This document shows positions 25,398 through 32,679 of a stretch of DNA of 64,000 nucleotides, in pieces. The position numbers and the translations under genes are program-made. The notes beneath the pieces were generated by a model. The model saw nothing but the letters and a program-made list of their open reading frames with translations. It was not told the origin of the DNA and made no database searches. Source of the DNA: DAOOOW01 sp035387885 (GTDB lineage Bacteria; Patescibacteriota; Patescibacteriia; UBA2196); NCBI GenBank assembly GCA_035387885.1, contig DAOOOW010000002.1, forward strand, positions 1 to 64,000, given 5' to 3'. Within the stretch, counting starts at the first letter, position 1; every line of letters starts with the position of its first letter.

Positions 25398-25426
25398 GTA
25401 GGGACAGGTTTCAAACCTGTCCCTAC
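25398..25426. repeat. Family C palindrome (GTAGGGACAGG)
   Basis: GTAGGGACAGGTTT/AAACCTGTCCCTAC with a single central base. A near copy lies inside the GT4 gene at 30952-30979. Confidence 0.8.
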
Positions 25427-25441
25427 AAAATAAAATTTCCT

Positions 25442-25525
25442 GCGGACGTGGCGGAATTGGTATACGCGCAGCCTTGAGGTGGCTGTGGTCGCAAGGCCTT
25501 GGAGGTTCAAGTCCTCTCGTCCGCA
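25442..25525 (+). tRNA. tRNA-Leu (anticodon GAG)
   Basis: GCGGACG/CGTCCGC acceptor, discriminator A, anticodon arm CAGCC/GGCTG with loop TTGAGGT, long variable arm, GGTTCAAGTCC T-loop region. CCA not encoded. Confidence 0.95.
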
Positions 25526-25543
25526 TTTACTCAAGAAACTGTT

Positions 25544-26224
25544 ATGAAAAATATTTTCATAATTCCAGGCTATGGGATACCTAAAAATATCTTAAAAGAT
25601 GAACCATGTAAAAGATATTTGGGTTTGGTTTTTAATCAAATTTATCAAATTTGTTTAGATAAAAAAGAGCATAAGCCCATAATAATTTTTTGTGGTGGGC
25701 ATACGGATATTTTTAAGCCTTATAAAAGAACAGAATCTGCAGAAATGAAAAAACTATTTTTATGGTTTGCCAAACGAGATTTTGTTAAAAATTATACTAA
25801 GAGTTGGCAATATAAAATAGAAAATAAATCATTATCAACTGTTGAGAATTTACTATTTGTTAAAAAAATTACTGATACATTAAATGGAGAAAAATATTTT
25901 TATATTTTTGTGGAGTATACACGGATATTTAAGATAAAAACTTTTGCCAAAAGGATATTTGTTAATAAATTTTCAATTATAGATTTAGATTTTGATTTAT
26001 CCATTAATCGTTATAGAGATCCAGAATTTATAAAGAAGAAAGAAAAAATAGAGATTAAATTTGGCTTAAAATCTATAAAAGATTATAAATTTTTGTTAGA
26101 GTACAGAAAGGTTTTACACGAAAGATTGTCTTTTTTCAGAAATCTTGGTCCGCAACAGCATAAAGAGGCAATTAATATTTGGTGGCAAAATAAAATAAAA
26201 GAATTAGAAAATATGGGCGCTTAG
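25544..26224 (+). CDS. DUF218/YdcF-like domain protein
   Basis: 226 aa from ATG 25544, 18 nt after tRNA-Leu; an in-frame ATG at 25499 falls inside the tRNA. It resembles the DUF218 (SanA/ElyC/YdcF) fold: IIIFCGGHTD (about 47-56), TESAEMKKLFLWF, and LSTVENLLFVKKI matching the family's sxnTxEN element. Those proteins act in envelope biogenesis in other bacteria; no membrane anchor is visible here. The stop codon TAG lies inside the 5' end of tRNA-Val, so the final four codons are also tRNA sequence. Confidence 0.65.
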   Translation: MKNIFIIPGYGIPKNILKDEPCKRYLGLVFNQIYQICLDKKEHKPIIIFCGGHTDIFKPYKRTESAEMKKLFLWFAKRDFVKNYTKSWQYKIENKSLSTVENLLFVKKITDTLNGEKYFYIFVEYTRIFKIKTFAKRIFVNKFSIIDLDFDLSINRYRDPEFIKKKEKIEIKFGLKSIKDYKFLLEYRKVLHERLSFFRNLGPQQHKEAINIWWQNKIKELENMGA

Positions 26225-26291
26225 CTCAGCTGGTTAGAGCGACTCGTTTACACCGAGTAGGCCAGGGGTTCGAATCCCTTAGCGCCCACCA
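26215..26291 (+). tRNA. tRNA-Val (anticodon UAC), CCA encoded
   Basis: GGGCGCT/AGCGCCC acceptor, loop TTTACAC in stem ACTCG/CGAGT, GGTTCGAATCC T-loop region, encoded ACCA. Its first 10 nt overlap the upstream protein gene. Confidence 0.95.
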
Positions 26292-26298
26292 AATTGAA

Positions 26299-27417
26299 AT
26301 GGATCTAATAAAACATCCCAATCCAGAAATTAAAAATGGAGATAACGAGTTATTAGTAGCACATCCTGATTTTTTAGAGCAATTAAAAAAATTTCCGTTA
26401 AAGATTCAAAGAGATTTTATGGAATTGTCTAGGTGTTCTCAGTTGATGATTTTACAAACAGAGAAAGTGCGTAAATCAAATAAAGAAACAAATAAAAGTA
26501 GAAGTTTTTATATCGAGACAGGAACAGAGGAACAGTGGGAGGAAATTAGTCGAGAAATACGTCATGAAAAAGGAGATTATTCTGAAGAGGAAATTGAGGA
26601 AATGGATTTGTCGGAGATAGAATTGATTATTAGACAAGTTTTACATTCTTTTTTTCGATATTTAAAAGAAAGGGAAGGAATGGGTGATAGATTTTTCGTC
26701 GATCAAGAAGTTGTTAAAGAATTATTGAATTTATTGTGGTCAGGTCGTAAAGAAAATTCTTTCACTTCATTTGAACCAGATTATTATAAAGAAATAAGAG
26801 CTGAATATGATAGATTGAACGAAGAAAAGAGGAAGCTTGTTGCAGAATTACAAAAAATGGCAACTAAAAAACTTAATCGGCCGATGAAAAAAAGATTTAC
26901 AGATTTAAATGCATTATTAGTTCAAGAATTTGGTTATATTTTTCGAGGTGTTGATGGAAGTAGTTATGAAAGTGAATGGGGTGGTGCTCCTAAGAAAGAT
27001 CGTTTAAAAATTTTAAAAAGTGAATTGAGTTTACAACAAAGCGAAATAACTCAGCAAAAAACTTTGGCCTATGCACTTAAATATTTTAGTGCTGAAGAAT
27101 TTGCAGTTATATTTAACGAGATTTTAGAATCCAGAGCTTCCTTTTTAAGGAAGAAAAATCCAAAATTTCTTAATGACGCGATTAAGGCAATTGAATCTTG
27201 GTTTGTTTTGCATGAAAGTGAAAAACCGCTTAAAGAAAAAAAAGAATTAACTGGCGATAAAAAAGAAAAAATTGGAAAAATTATAAAACATTTTTGGCGA
27301 TTATTTAATTCTTATTTACGGCTTTTAAAAGAACCTAGTGCCGAAGAACAACAATTAAGTGGAACAGTTAGTCAATTAAGTGTTGCGCTTAATCTTCTTA
27401 ATAAAATAAATTCTTAA
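26299..27417 (+). CDS. Hypothetical charged helical protein
   Basis: 372 aa, not recognised. Rich in Lys and Glu with no membrane segment or signal, mostly helical with heptad-like stretches (around 155-215 and 235-265). A short acidic run, SEEEIEEMDLSEIELIIRQV, occurs near 95-115. No catalytic motif. The start codon is 7 nt downstream of tRNA-Val and must lie in the tRNA transcript or use a promoter inside it. Probably cytoplasmic; function unknown. Confidence 0.6.
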   Translation: MDLIKHPNPEIKNGDNELLVAHPDFLEQLKKFPLKIQRDFMELSRCSQLMILQTEKVRKSNKETNKSRSFYIETGTEEQWEEISREIRHEKGDYSEEEIEEMDLSEIELIIRQVLHSFFRYLKEREGMGDRFFVDQEVVKELLNLLWSGRKENSFTSFEPDYYKEIRAEYDRLNEEKRKLVAELQKMATKKLNRPMKKRFTDLNALLVQEFGYIFRGVDGSSYESEWGGAPKKDRLKILKSELSLQQSEITQQKTLAYALKYFSAEEFAVIFNEILESRASFLRKKNPKFLNDAIKAIESWFVLHESEKPLKEKKELTGDKKEKIGKIIKHFWRLFNSYLRLLKEPSAEEQQLSGTVSQLSVALNLLNKINS

Positions 27418-27436
27418 ATTAATAGTTTTATATTTT

Positions 27437-27688
27437 ATGAAATACGTCATTTCTATTTTGGGTTTGATTATTGGTTTTTTTCTGGTTATTAAAACGGAAT
27501 GGATGATCCGGAATTTTGGTTATTCAGAATGGGCGGAAACAAAATTTGCTATGTGGGGCGGTTCGCGCATGGCCTATAAATTGGGTGGTATAATAATTAT
27601 TATTGTGTCTATAATGTGGGCGACTGGTTGGGCCCAAGATATTTTAGTGGCCATTTTTACCCCAGGCAAAAGAATTGGAATTGAATAA
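27437..27688 (+). CDS. Small membrane protein
   Basis: 83 aa with two hydrophobic helices: one at the N-terminus (about 2-20) and one at 50-68 (GGIIIIIVSIMWATGW), separated by a Trp-rich amphipathic loop (WAETKFAMWGGSRMAYK). Not recognised beyond being a typical CPR small membrane protein. 19 nt after the previous gene. Confidence 0.55.
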   Translation: MKYVISILGLIIGFFLVIKTEWMIRNFGYSEWAETKFAMWGGSRMAYKLGGIIIIIVSIMWATGWAQDILVAIFTPGKRIGIE

Positions 27689-27693
27689 AAAGC

Positions 27694-27766
27694 GAATAAT
27701 GAATTATGAATTATGGTTTTTAATTTTTTTATTTTTCCCGTTATTCATGATTCATAATTCATAATA
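27694..27766. repeat. Family K inverted repeat before tRNA-Ala
   Basis: GAATAATGAATTATGAATTAT (27694-27714, first 20 nt matched) is nearly complementary to ATTCATGATTCATAATTCAT (27742-27761), forming a long AT hairpin. Confidence 0.6.
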
Positions 27767-27774
27767 CAAATTTT

Positions 27775-27850
27775 GGGCCCTTAGCTCATTTGGTAGAGCA
27801 CCTGCTTTGCAAGCAGGGGGTGACCGGTTCGAGCCCGGTAGGGTCCACCA
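27775..27850 (+). tRNA. tRNA-Ala (anticodon UGC), CCA encoded
   Basis: GGGCCCT/AGGGTCC acceptor with one G-U pair, loop TTTGCAA in stem CCTGC/GCAGG, GGTTCGAGCCC T-loop region, encoded ACCA. Confidence 0.93.
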
Positions 27851-27890
27851 TTTACTTTAATCGTTTGTTTAAAGAATAAAATTATCTGAA

Positions 27891-27967
27891 ACCTGCTTTG
27901 TATGCAGTGGGGGTTAAAAAGACACCCAAGTGTCTTTTTAACGGTTCGAGTCCAGTAGGGTCCACCA
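27891..27967 (+). pseudogene. 3' part of a second tRNA-Ala with a palindrome before the T arm
   Basis: Begins at the anticodon arm (ACCTGCTTTG) and runs to TAGGGTCCACCA, copying the 3' half of tRNA-Ala 40 nt downstream of it. Between the anticodon arm and T arm sits a perfect hairpin, TTAAAAAGACAC / GTGTCTTTTTAA with loop CCAA (27914-27941). The loop reads TTTGTAT in place of TTTGCAA, and no D arm or 5' acceptor is visible, so it is unlikely to be a working tRNA. Confidence 0.75.
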
Positions 27968-28009
27968 TTTTTTTATATTATTTTAAACTATTTATATCTG
28001 CACATATCT

Positions 28010-28453
28010 ATGAGTTCAGAACATAAAGACACATATTTCGTCGCAGTAAAAGTTTTTTTTAAAAAAGATGGCAAGCTTTTGATATTGAAAGACAATTTTG
28101 GAGATTGGGATTTGCCAGGTGGCAGGATTAAAAAAGATGAGTTTGAGGCTCCACTTGACCAGATTATCAAACGTAAAATGTCCGAAGAATTGGGTAACGA
28201 CATTAAATATACTATTGGTAAACCAATCGTTTTTTTAAGACATGAAAGAGTTGAACAGAGTGAAGGAAATCCAACCGTAAGGATATTTGCTGTTGGTTAT
28301 GAAGGTGTTTTGGAGAATGGGACAATTCAGCTTTCGGAAAGGCATCCAGAAATGCTCTGGGTTGATCCAAATGATTTTGAGCCCGAAAAGTATTTTAAAG
28401 GAGGTTGGTTGAAAGGAGTCCGCGAATATTTGAGCATTCATAATAAAAATTAA
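28010..28453 (+). CDS. Nudix hydrolase
   Basis: 147 aa. WDLPGGRIKKDE opens the Nudix box and KRKMSEELGND closes it: both glutamates of EE are kept, though the usual RE dyad is RK, which may weaken metal binding. FFKKDGKLLILKDNFGDW precedes it. Downstream strands end in HPEMLWVDPNDFE. Substrate unknown. No Shine-Dalgarno site. Terminator hairpin follows. Confidence 0.85.
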   Translation: MSSEHKDTYFVAVKVFFKKDGKLLILKDNFGDWDLPGGRIKKDEFEAPLDQIIKRKMSEELGNDIKYTIGKPIVFLRHERVEQSEGNPTVRIFAVGYEGVLENGTIQLSERHPEMLWVDPNDFEPEKYFKGGWLKGVREYLSIHNKN

Positions 28454-28496
28454 TTTTGATAATCTGGTGTCAAAACTGGCACAGACGCAGTTCGCC

Positions 28497-28531
28497 AATA
28501 AAAATTTCACCCTTAGGATGAAATTTTTATT
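28497..28531. terminator. Long AT hairpin, probable terminator
   Basis: AATAAAAATTTCA (28497-28509) / TGAAATTTTTATT (28519-28531), 9-nt loop. Confidence 0.65.
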
Positions 28532-28550
28532 TTGTAAAATTATTATATTT

Positions 28551-28579
28551 TTGCTAAACTAAAGCTAATTATGTAAGAT
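28551..28579 (+). promoter_or_regulatory. Leaderless-type promoter of the flippase gene
   Basis: TTGCTA (28551-28556), 17-nt spacer, TAAGAT (28574-28579), 6 nt, ATG 28586. Same spacing as at rarA, gatC and the GT2 at 62375. Confidence 0.7.
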
Positions 28580-28585
28580 GATTTT

Positions 28586-30073
28586 ATGATTCAAACCAAA
28601 ACTCTCACTCAAAATACCGCCTATTATACTGGCGCTTTAATTTTGCAAAAGATTTTGGCTTTTGTTTATTTTACCTTTTTGGCTAGGGGACTTGGGGTAG
28701 AGGATTTGGGTAAATATAGTTTTGCTTTTTCTTTCACAACAATTTTTTCAGTATTCGTTGATGTGGGTTTAAATTCTGTTTTAACTCGTGAAATTGCTAA
28801 AGATAGAAATAAAACCAAGGAAATTTTGGTCAATGTGCTTGGAGTAAAATTGCTGTTAGGTTTTTTCACCTATTTTTTAGTTGTGGCCGTAATTAATTTT
28901 ATGGGCTATCCAGAATTGACCAAACAATTGGTTTATCTAACTGGTATGATTATGCTTCTGGATACTTTTTCAGCTACATTTTGGGGAGTGCTTCGCGGTC
29001 ATCAAAATTTAAAATATGAAAGTCTGGGTATAATTTTTTTTCAAGTTTCGATTGTAGTCGTTGGTGCAATTTTGTTATTAATGAATGTTGGTGTGGTAGC
29101 GCAAGTTTTAGCAGTCACGGCTGGCAGTTCTTTTTTATGTCTTTATTCTTTTATAGAAATGCGTCGTCGGTTGCATTTGAAATTGCAAGTTAGTTGGGAT
29201 AAGAAATTAATTAAAGCTTTATTAAAAATATCTATCCCTTTTGCCTTAACCGGAATTTTAGCCAGGTTAAACACTCAAGTGGACACAATTTTTTTATCCA
29301 AAATTGGTTGTGTCTCCCAAAATATTTGTGATAATAATGTGGGTATCTATGCCGTAGCCACTAAAATTACTTTAGCTATCCATTTTGTACCTTTAGCTTT
29401 TGTGGCGGCGCTTTTTCCAGCTTTGGCTGAATATTATGCTACTGATAAAAAAAGGTTGGCTGATGCTTTTGAAAAAGCCATGCGTTATTTGATGTTCATG
29501 GCTATGCCGATCGCTATAGGCATTGGAGTTTTAGCGCCAGATTTTATAGCCAAAATTTTTGGCGCAGAATATGGATCAGCGGTTTTGCCTTTGCAAATTT
29601 TAATGATTTCTTTGCCGTTTTTGTTTTTGACTTTTCCCATTGGTTCACTTCTAAATGCCACTTCTCGTCAGATGAAAAATACCCGTCAAGTGGCTGTGGC
29701 TGTGTTAGTAAATTTTCTTTTAAATTTATATTTAATACCTAAAATTAATTATGTCGGCGGAGCTGTTTCTTCTTTAGTAAGCACTTTGGCAATGTTTTAT
29801 TTGGGTCTTAGGGCGTGTAGACAAGTAATGGATTATGACAAAAAATTTTTATGGAAAAGTTTTTTGCAATATCTTTTTTCTGCCACAATTATGGGCATAA
29901 TTTTATGGCTGTTGCTTTTTAAAATTAATTTTATAATTTTAATTATTCTCGGTGTGATAATTTATTTTATCTGCCTTTTTACTCTTGGCGCTTTTACCAA
30001 AAAAGATTTAGACGAAATGCTTTGGTCATTAAAAATTAAAAAAAATAATCCTCCTAATAATTCTGCCATTTAA
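28586..30073 (+). CDS. Oligosaccharide flippase family protein (Wzx-like)
   Basis: 495-aa polytopic membrane protein with about 12-14 helices, of the MVF/MATE-like polysaccharide transporter superfamily. N-terminal TAYYTGALILQKILAF and FLARGLGVEDLGKYSFAF are typical of Wzx/RfbX. It would move lipid-linked sugar units across the membrane. Neighbouring GT4 and GT2 genes support a glycan-assembly cluster. It begins at a leaderless-type promoter and heads the cluster. Confidence 0.88.
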   Translation: MIQTKTLTQNTAYYTGALILQKILAFVYFTFLARGLGVEDLGKYSFAFSFTTIFSVFVDVGLNSVLTREIAKDRNKTKEILVNVLGVKLLLGFFTYFLVVAVINFMGYPELTKQLVYLTGMIMLLDTFSATFWGVLRGHQNLKYESLGIIFFQVSIVVVGAILLLMNVGVVAQVLAVTAGSSFLCLYSFIEMRRRLHLKLQVSWDKKLIKALLKISIPFALTGILARLNTQVDTIFLSKIGCVSQNICDNNVGIYAVATKITLAIHFVPLAFVAALFPALAEYYATDKKRLADAFEKAMRYLMFMAMPIAIGIGVLAPDFIAKIFGAEYGSAVLPLQILMISLPFLFLTFPIGSLLNATSRQMKNTRQVAVAVLVNFLLNLYLIPKINYVGGAVSSLVSTLAMFYLGLRACRQVMDYDKKFLWKSFLQYLFSATIMGIILWLLLFKINFIILIILGVIIYFICLFTLGAFTKKDLDEMLWSLKIKKNNPPNNSAI

Positions 30074-30081
30074 TAAATATT

Positions 30082-31266
30082 ATGTCTGCTAAAGAAAAAA
30101 CCCTCTTAGTCACTCTTGATTTTCCCCCTCTGTTTGGTGGCGTGGCTAATTATTATTTTGAACGAGTTAAGATATTGTCTAAAGAGGAGATATTTGTTTT
30201 AATGAATCAAATTACGGATTACAAATTACAGATTACAAATTACGATTTTAAAATTTATTATAAATCCTTTTTTACCAAATTGCTTTGGCCTCATTGGCTT
30301 CCCCTAATTTGGCATATTTATAGAATTGTTAAAAAAGAAAAAATAAATAAAATTTGGGTGGGGCAAGTTTTACCAGTAGGCACGGCGGTTTGGGGGATAT
30401 CTCGTCTTTTGTCATTCCAGCGATCCGCCAGCTGGCGGATGAAATCCAGTAATTTTTTTAGTCGAAGAGATCCTTCGACTTCAGCCTCGCATTGCTCGGC
30501 TTCCGTTCAGGATGACAAAATACGTCCTTTGGCGTATTTTGTCACTTGTCATGGCAATGATTTGCTGCGCGCTAAAAATCAGCCACGAAAATTTAAAATT
30601 GCTAAACTTATTTTTCGTGACGCTGAATTTGTTGAAGCTAATACTGAATTTACTAAAAATATTTTAATTAATGATTTCCAAATTCCAGCAGAAAAAATTA
30701 AAATTGTTTATCCGGTTAATACTTTAAAAAAGGAAATGGTTGACGAAAAAAAAGTTAGTGAGTTGCGTGAAAAGTATAATCTAATTGGCAAAAAAGTTTT
30801 ATTAACTGTTGGCCGATTAGTGAAATCCAAAGGCATTGATCAAGTTATTTGTGCCTTGCCAAAAGTTTTGGAAAAAATACCAGATTTAGTATATTTAATT
30901 GTTGGTGATGGACCTGATAAAGAAAGATTAACACAGATTGTTGGCGAATTTGCAGGGACAGGTTACGACCTGTCCCTGCCAACCCAAAATAATAAAATAA
31001 TTTTTATTGGCAGTGTGCTAAACGAAGAATTACCAAATTATTATGCTCTGGCCAATGCTTTTATTTTAACTCCGCGAAAGAATTATTTTGGAGATACAGA
31101 AAGTTTTGGGATAGTTTATTTAGAAGCCAAAGAATTTGATTTGCCTATTGTTGCTGGCAATGTTGGTGGAGCTAAAGAAATTGCCAAAGCTTACAATCAA
31201 ATGCATTTGATTGATTCTGAAAATATAGAAGAAGTGGTAGAAAAAATAATTGCCATAATAAAATAA
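30082..31266 (+). CDS. Family 4 glycosyltransferase with three repeat insertions
   Basis: 394 aa. GT-B fold: N-terminal TLDFPPLFGGVANYYFE, C-terminal VGRLVKSKGIDQVI, IVGDGPDKERL and the donor-site ESFGIVYLEAKEFDLPIVAG (EX7E). It transfers a sugar to a lipid-linked glycan, most likely with the flippase 8 nt upstream. Three stretches are repeat-encoded and in frame: ITDYKLQITNY (about 46-56, TTACAAATTAC-type microsatellite), about 35 residues (110-145, RSASWRMKSSNFFSRRDPST...SVQDDK) from composite repeats, and FAGTGYDLSLP (about 291-301) from the GGGACAGG palindrome. The first two lie in the N-terminal domain, the third between the IVGDGPD and ESFG motifs. Confidence 0.88.
   Translation: MSAKEKTLLVTLDFPPLFGGVANYYFERVKILSKEEIFVLMNQITDYKLQITNYDFKIYYKSFFTKLLWPHWLPLIWHIYRIVKKEKINKIWVGQVLPVGTAVWGISRLLSFQRSASWRMKSSNFFSRRDPSTSASHCSASVQDDKIRPLAYFVTCHGNDLLRAKNQPRKFKIAKLIFRDAEFVEANTEFTKNILINDFQIPAEKIKIVYPVNTLKKEMVDEKKVSELREKYNLIGKKVLLTVGRLVKSKGIDQVICALPKVLEKIPDLVYLIVGDGPDKERLTQIVGEFAGTGYDLSLPTQNNKIIFIGSVLNEELPNYYALANAFILTPRKNYFGDTESFGIVYLEAKEFDLPIVAGNVGGAKEIAKAYNQMHLIDSENIEEVVEKIIAIIK
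30213..30245. repeat. ATTACAAATTACAGATTAC microsatellite in the GT4 gene
   Basis: Repeats of a TTACAAATTACAGA unit in frame, encoding ITDYKLQITNY; the same word set occurs in pheT and after gatA. Confidence 0.65.
30410..30515. repeat. Composite family A/G repeat inserted in frame in the GT4 gene
   Basis: GTCATTCCAGCGATCCGCCA / TGGCGGATGAAATCCAG followed by a second element closing CAGGATGAC, about 105 nt. Confidence 0.8.
30952..30979. repeat. Family C palindrome in the GT4 gene
   Basis: GCAGGGACAGGT/ACCTGTCCCTGC with loop TACG, in frame. Confidence 0.8.
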
Positions 31267-31267
31267 A

Positions 31268-31298
31268 AATAAAAAAACGGTGGTTTTTTGACCACCGA
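31268..31298 (-). terminator. Terminator of the minus-strand gene at 31329
   Basis: CGGTGGT/ACCACCG stem with a T-run on the minus strand (A-run 31271-31277 on plus). Confidence 0.75.
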
Positions 31299-31328
31299 GA
31301 TGATGTTTAAATCTCGAATTTATAATAA

Positions 31329-31670
31329 TTAATTCTCCTTTATATACAGTTCCCATTTATACGCCAATAAAAACTTGCATAGGCCACTTATTAATGTTAT
31401 TAATAAACAAACATTAATATACTGATTAATTGTAGCCATTGTTTTGATTCCTATTACAAAAACAGAAATTGTGGGGATCAACATGCTCAGAACAACAAAA
31501 AATGGAAGGAGTCTTAAATTAGAGATTACCATTACCATCTTTTTTGATAGTTTTATATTTTCCTTGTGTATTTTGATTAATTTAGCCAAAAATGCCAAAA
31601 TAGCACCAATACTCACGCCAACTAGACTATACATTCCAAGATTAAACCAAACAATCATTGTCTCATTCAT
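31329..31670 (-). CDS. Hypothetical membrane protein
   Basis: 113 aa with three hydrophobic helices (about 8-30, 50-72 and 84-104) separated by basic linkers. Not recognised. Start at MNETMIVW supported by GGAG 10 nt upstream. It has its own hairpin terminator and sits alone on the minus strand inside a plus-strand glycan cluster, one of five such isolated minus-strand small genes. Confidence 0.6.
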   Translation of the reverse strand: MNETMIVWFNLGMYSLVGVSIGAILAFLAKLIKIHKENIKLSKKMVMVISNLRLLPFFVVLSMLIPTISVFVIGIKTMATINQYINVCLLITLISGLCKFLLAYKWELYIKEN

Positions 31671-31712
31671 AATTTATTGTCTCCAGTTTATAAATTTTAA
31701 AAAATAATTTTT

Positions 31713-32453
31713 ATGTTGCTCTCAATTATAATTCCAACCTACAACAATCAAAAAAATCTGTCAAGATGTCTTTTGAGTTTAAAAGAACAAACCGTTTTTG
31801 AATTATATAAAAAAGAAGTAGAAGTAATAATAATTAACGATGGTGGTGAATCTTTTGAAATGCACGGGGTTCTTCCTCTCTCGCATCCGCGGGATCGTCA
31901 TAATGACATCCTTTATAAAATATTTACCATAAAACATTCTGGTGCGTCAGCGGCTAGAAATTTTGGTTTTACAAAATTAACCGGCCAATATGTTTTTTTC
32001 TGTGATAGTGATGTAATTTTTTTAAAAAATAATGCTCTAGAAAAAATGATAAAAATTTTAGAGCAAAATCTAAACAAAGCTTACTGTTACTCATCGTTTA
32101 AATTTGGTTGGAAAATATTTAAATTATTTTCTTTTGATCAAGAAAAATTAAAACAAAATAATTATATTTCCACCATGTCAATAATCCGCCGGAGTGCTTT
32201 GGAAAAATTATCATTTCCTAACATTCCTTTTGATGAATCTTTAAAAAAATTTCAAGATTGGGATTTGTGGTTGGCGCTTTTAAAACTAGGGGAGACTGGA
32301 ATTTTTTTAGACGAAATTTTGTGGCAAGCCAAGTCAGGGGGCACTATGAGCAAGTGGATTCCTAAAATTTTTTATAAAATATTTAAAAATAGTCATAAAG
32401 TTCAAGCTTATCAAAAAGCCAAAGAAATTATTATAAAAAAGTACAATTTGTAG
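31713..32453 (+). CDS. Family 2 glycosyltransferase
   Basis: 246-aa GT-A enzyme. LSIIIPTYNNQKNLSRCLLS opens the fold; IINDGG, SGASAARNFG and FCDSDVIF carry nucleotide and metal contacts, QDWDLWL the acceptor side. No membrane segment. Residues about 50-67 (MHGVLPLSHPRDRHNDIL) are encoded by a repeat with GGGATCGTCATAATGACATC. Likely adds a sugar to the glycan handled by the flippase upstream. Confidence 0.85.
   Translation: MLLSIIIPTYNNQKNLSRCLLSLKEQTVFELYKKEVEVIIINDGGESFEMHGVLPLSHPRDRHNDILYKIFTIKHSGASAARNFGFTKLTGQYVFFCDSDVIFLKNNALEKMIKILEQNLNKAYCYSSFKFGWKIFKLFSFDQEKLKQNNYISTMSIIRRSALEKLSFPNIPFDESLKKFQDWDLWLALLKLGETGIFLDEILWQAKSGGTMSKWIPKIFYKIFKNSHKVQAYQKAKEIIIKKYNL
31877..31911. repeat. Family A-type palindrome in the GT2 gene
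   Basis: GGATCGTCA/TGACATCC core in frame. Confidence 0.6.
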
Positions 32454-32519
32454 ATTGCAATAGATTGATTGATTTTTAATGTTAATGTGTTAATATGCTA
32501 AAATGTTAATATGCTTTAC

Positions 32520-32591
32520 GGCCCGTTCGTCTAGTGGCTAGGACGCCAGGTTCTCATCCTGGTAACAGGAGTTCGATTCTCCTACGGGCTA
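32520..32591 (+). tRNA. tRNA-Glu (anticodon CUC)
   Basis: GGCCCGT/ACGGGCT acceptor (first pair G-U), loop TTCTCAT in stem CCAGG/CCTGG, GGAGTTCGATTCTCC T arm. CCA not encoded. Confidence 0.92.
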
Positions 32592-32593
32592 TA

Positions 32594-32622
32594 AAAACAT
32601 CTTTATCAGCAAGGTGTTTTTT
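32594..32622 (+). terminator. Terminator of tRNA-Glu
   Basis: AAAACATCTT/AAGGTGTTTT hairpin with one G-U pair, T-run within and after the stem. Confidence 0.7.
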
Positions 32623-32667
32623 GTTTGATATTTTAATTCGGGCCTTTTCTTTTTGCTAAAAAAAAGC

Positions 32668-32673
32668 TAAGAT
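32668..32673 (+). promoter_or_regulatory. Probable leaderless -10 box of murG
   Basis: TAAGAT exactly 6 nt before ATG 32680; the expected -35 position holds only TTTTCT (32645-32650). Confidence 0.5.
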
Positions 32674-32679
32674 AGATTT

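Noticed and set aside
25398..25426. Rho-independent terminator of the region before tRNA-Leu(GAG)
   Set aside because: The palindrome is a dispersed repeat also found in a coding region, and no T-run follows.
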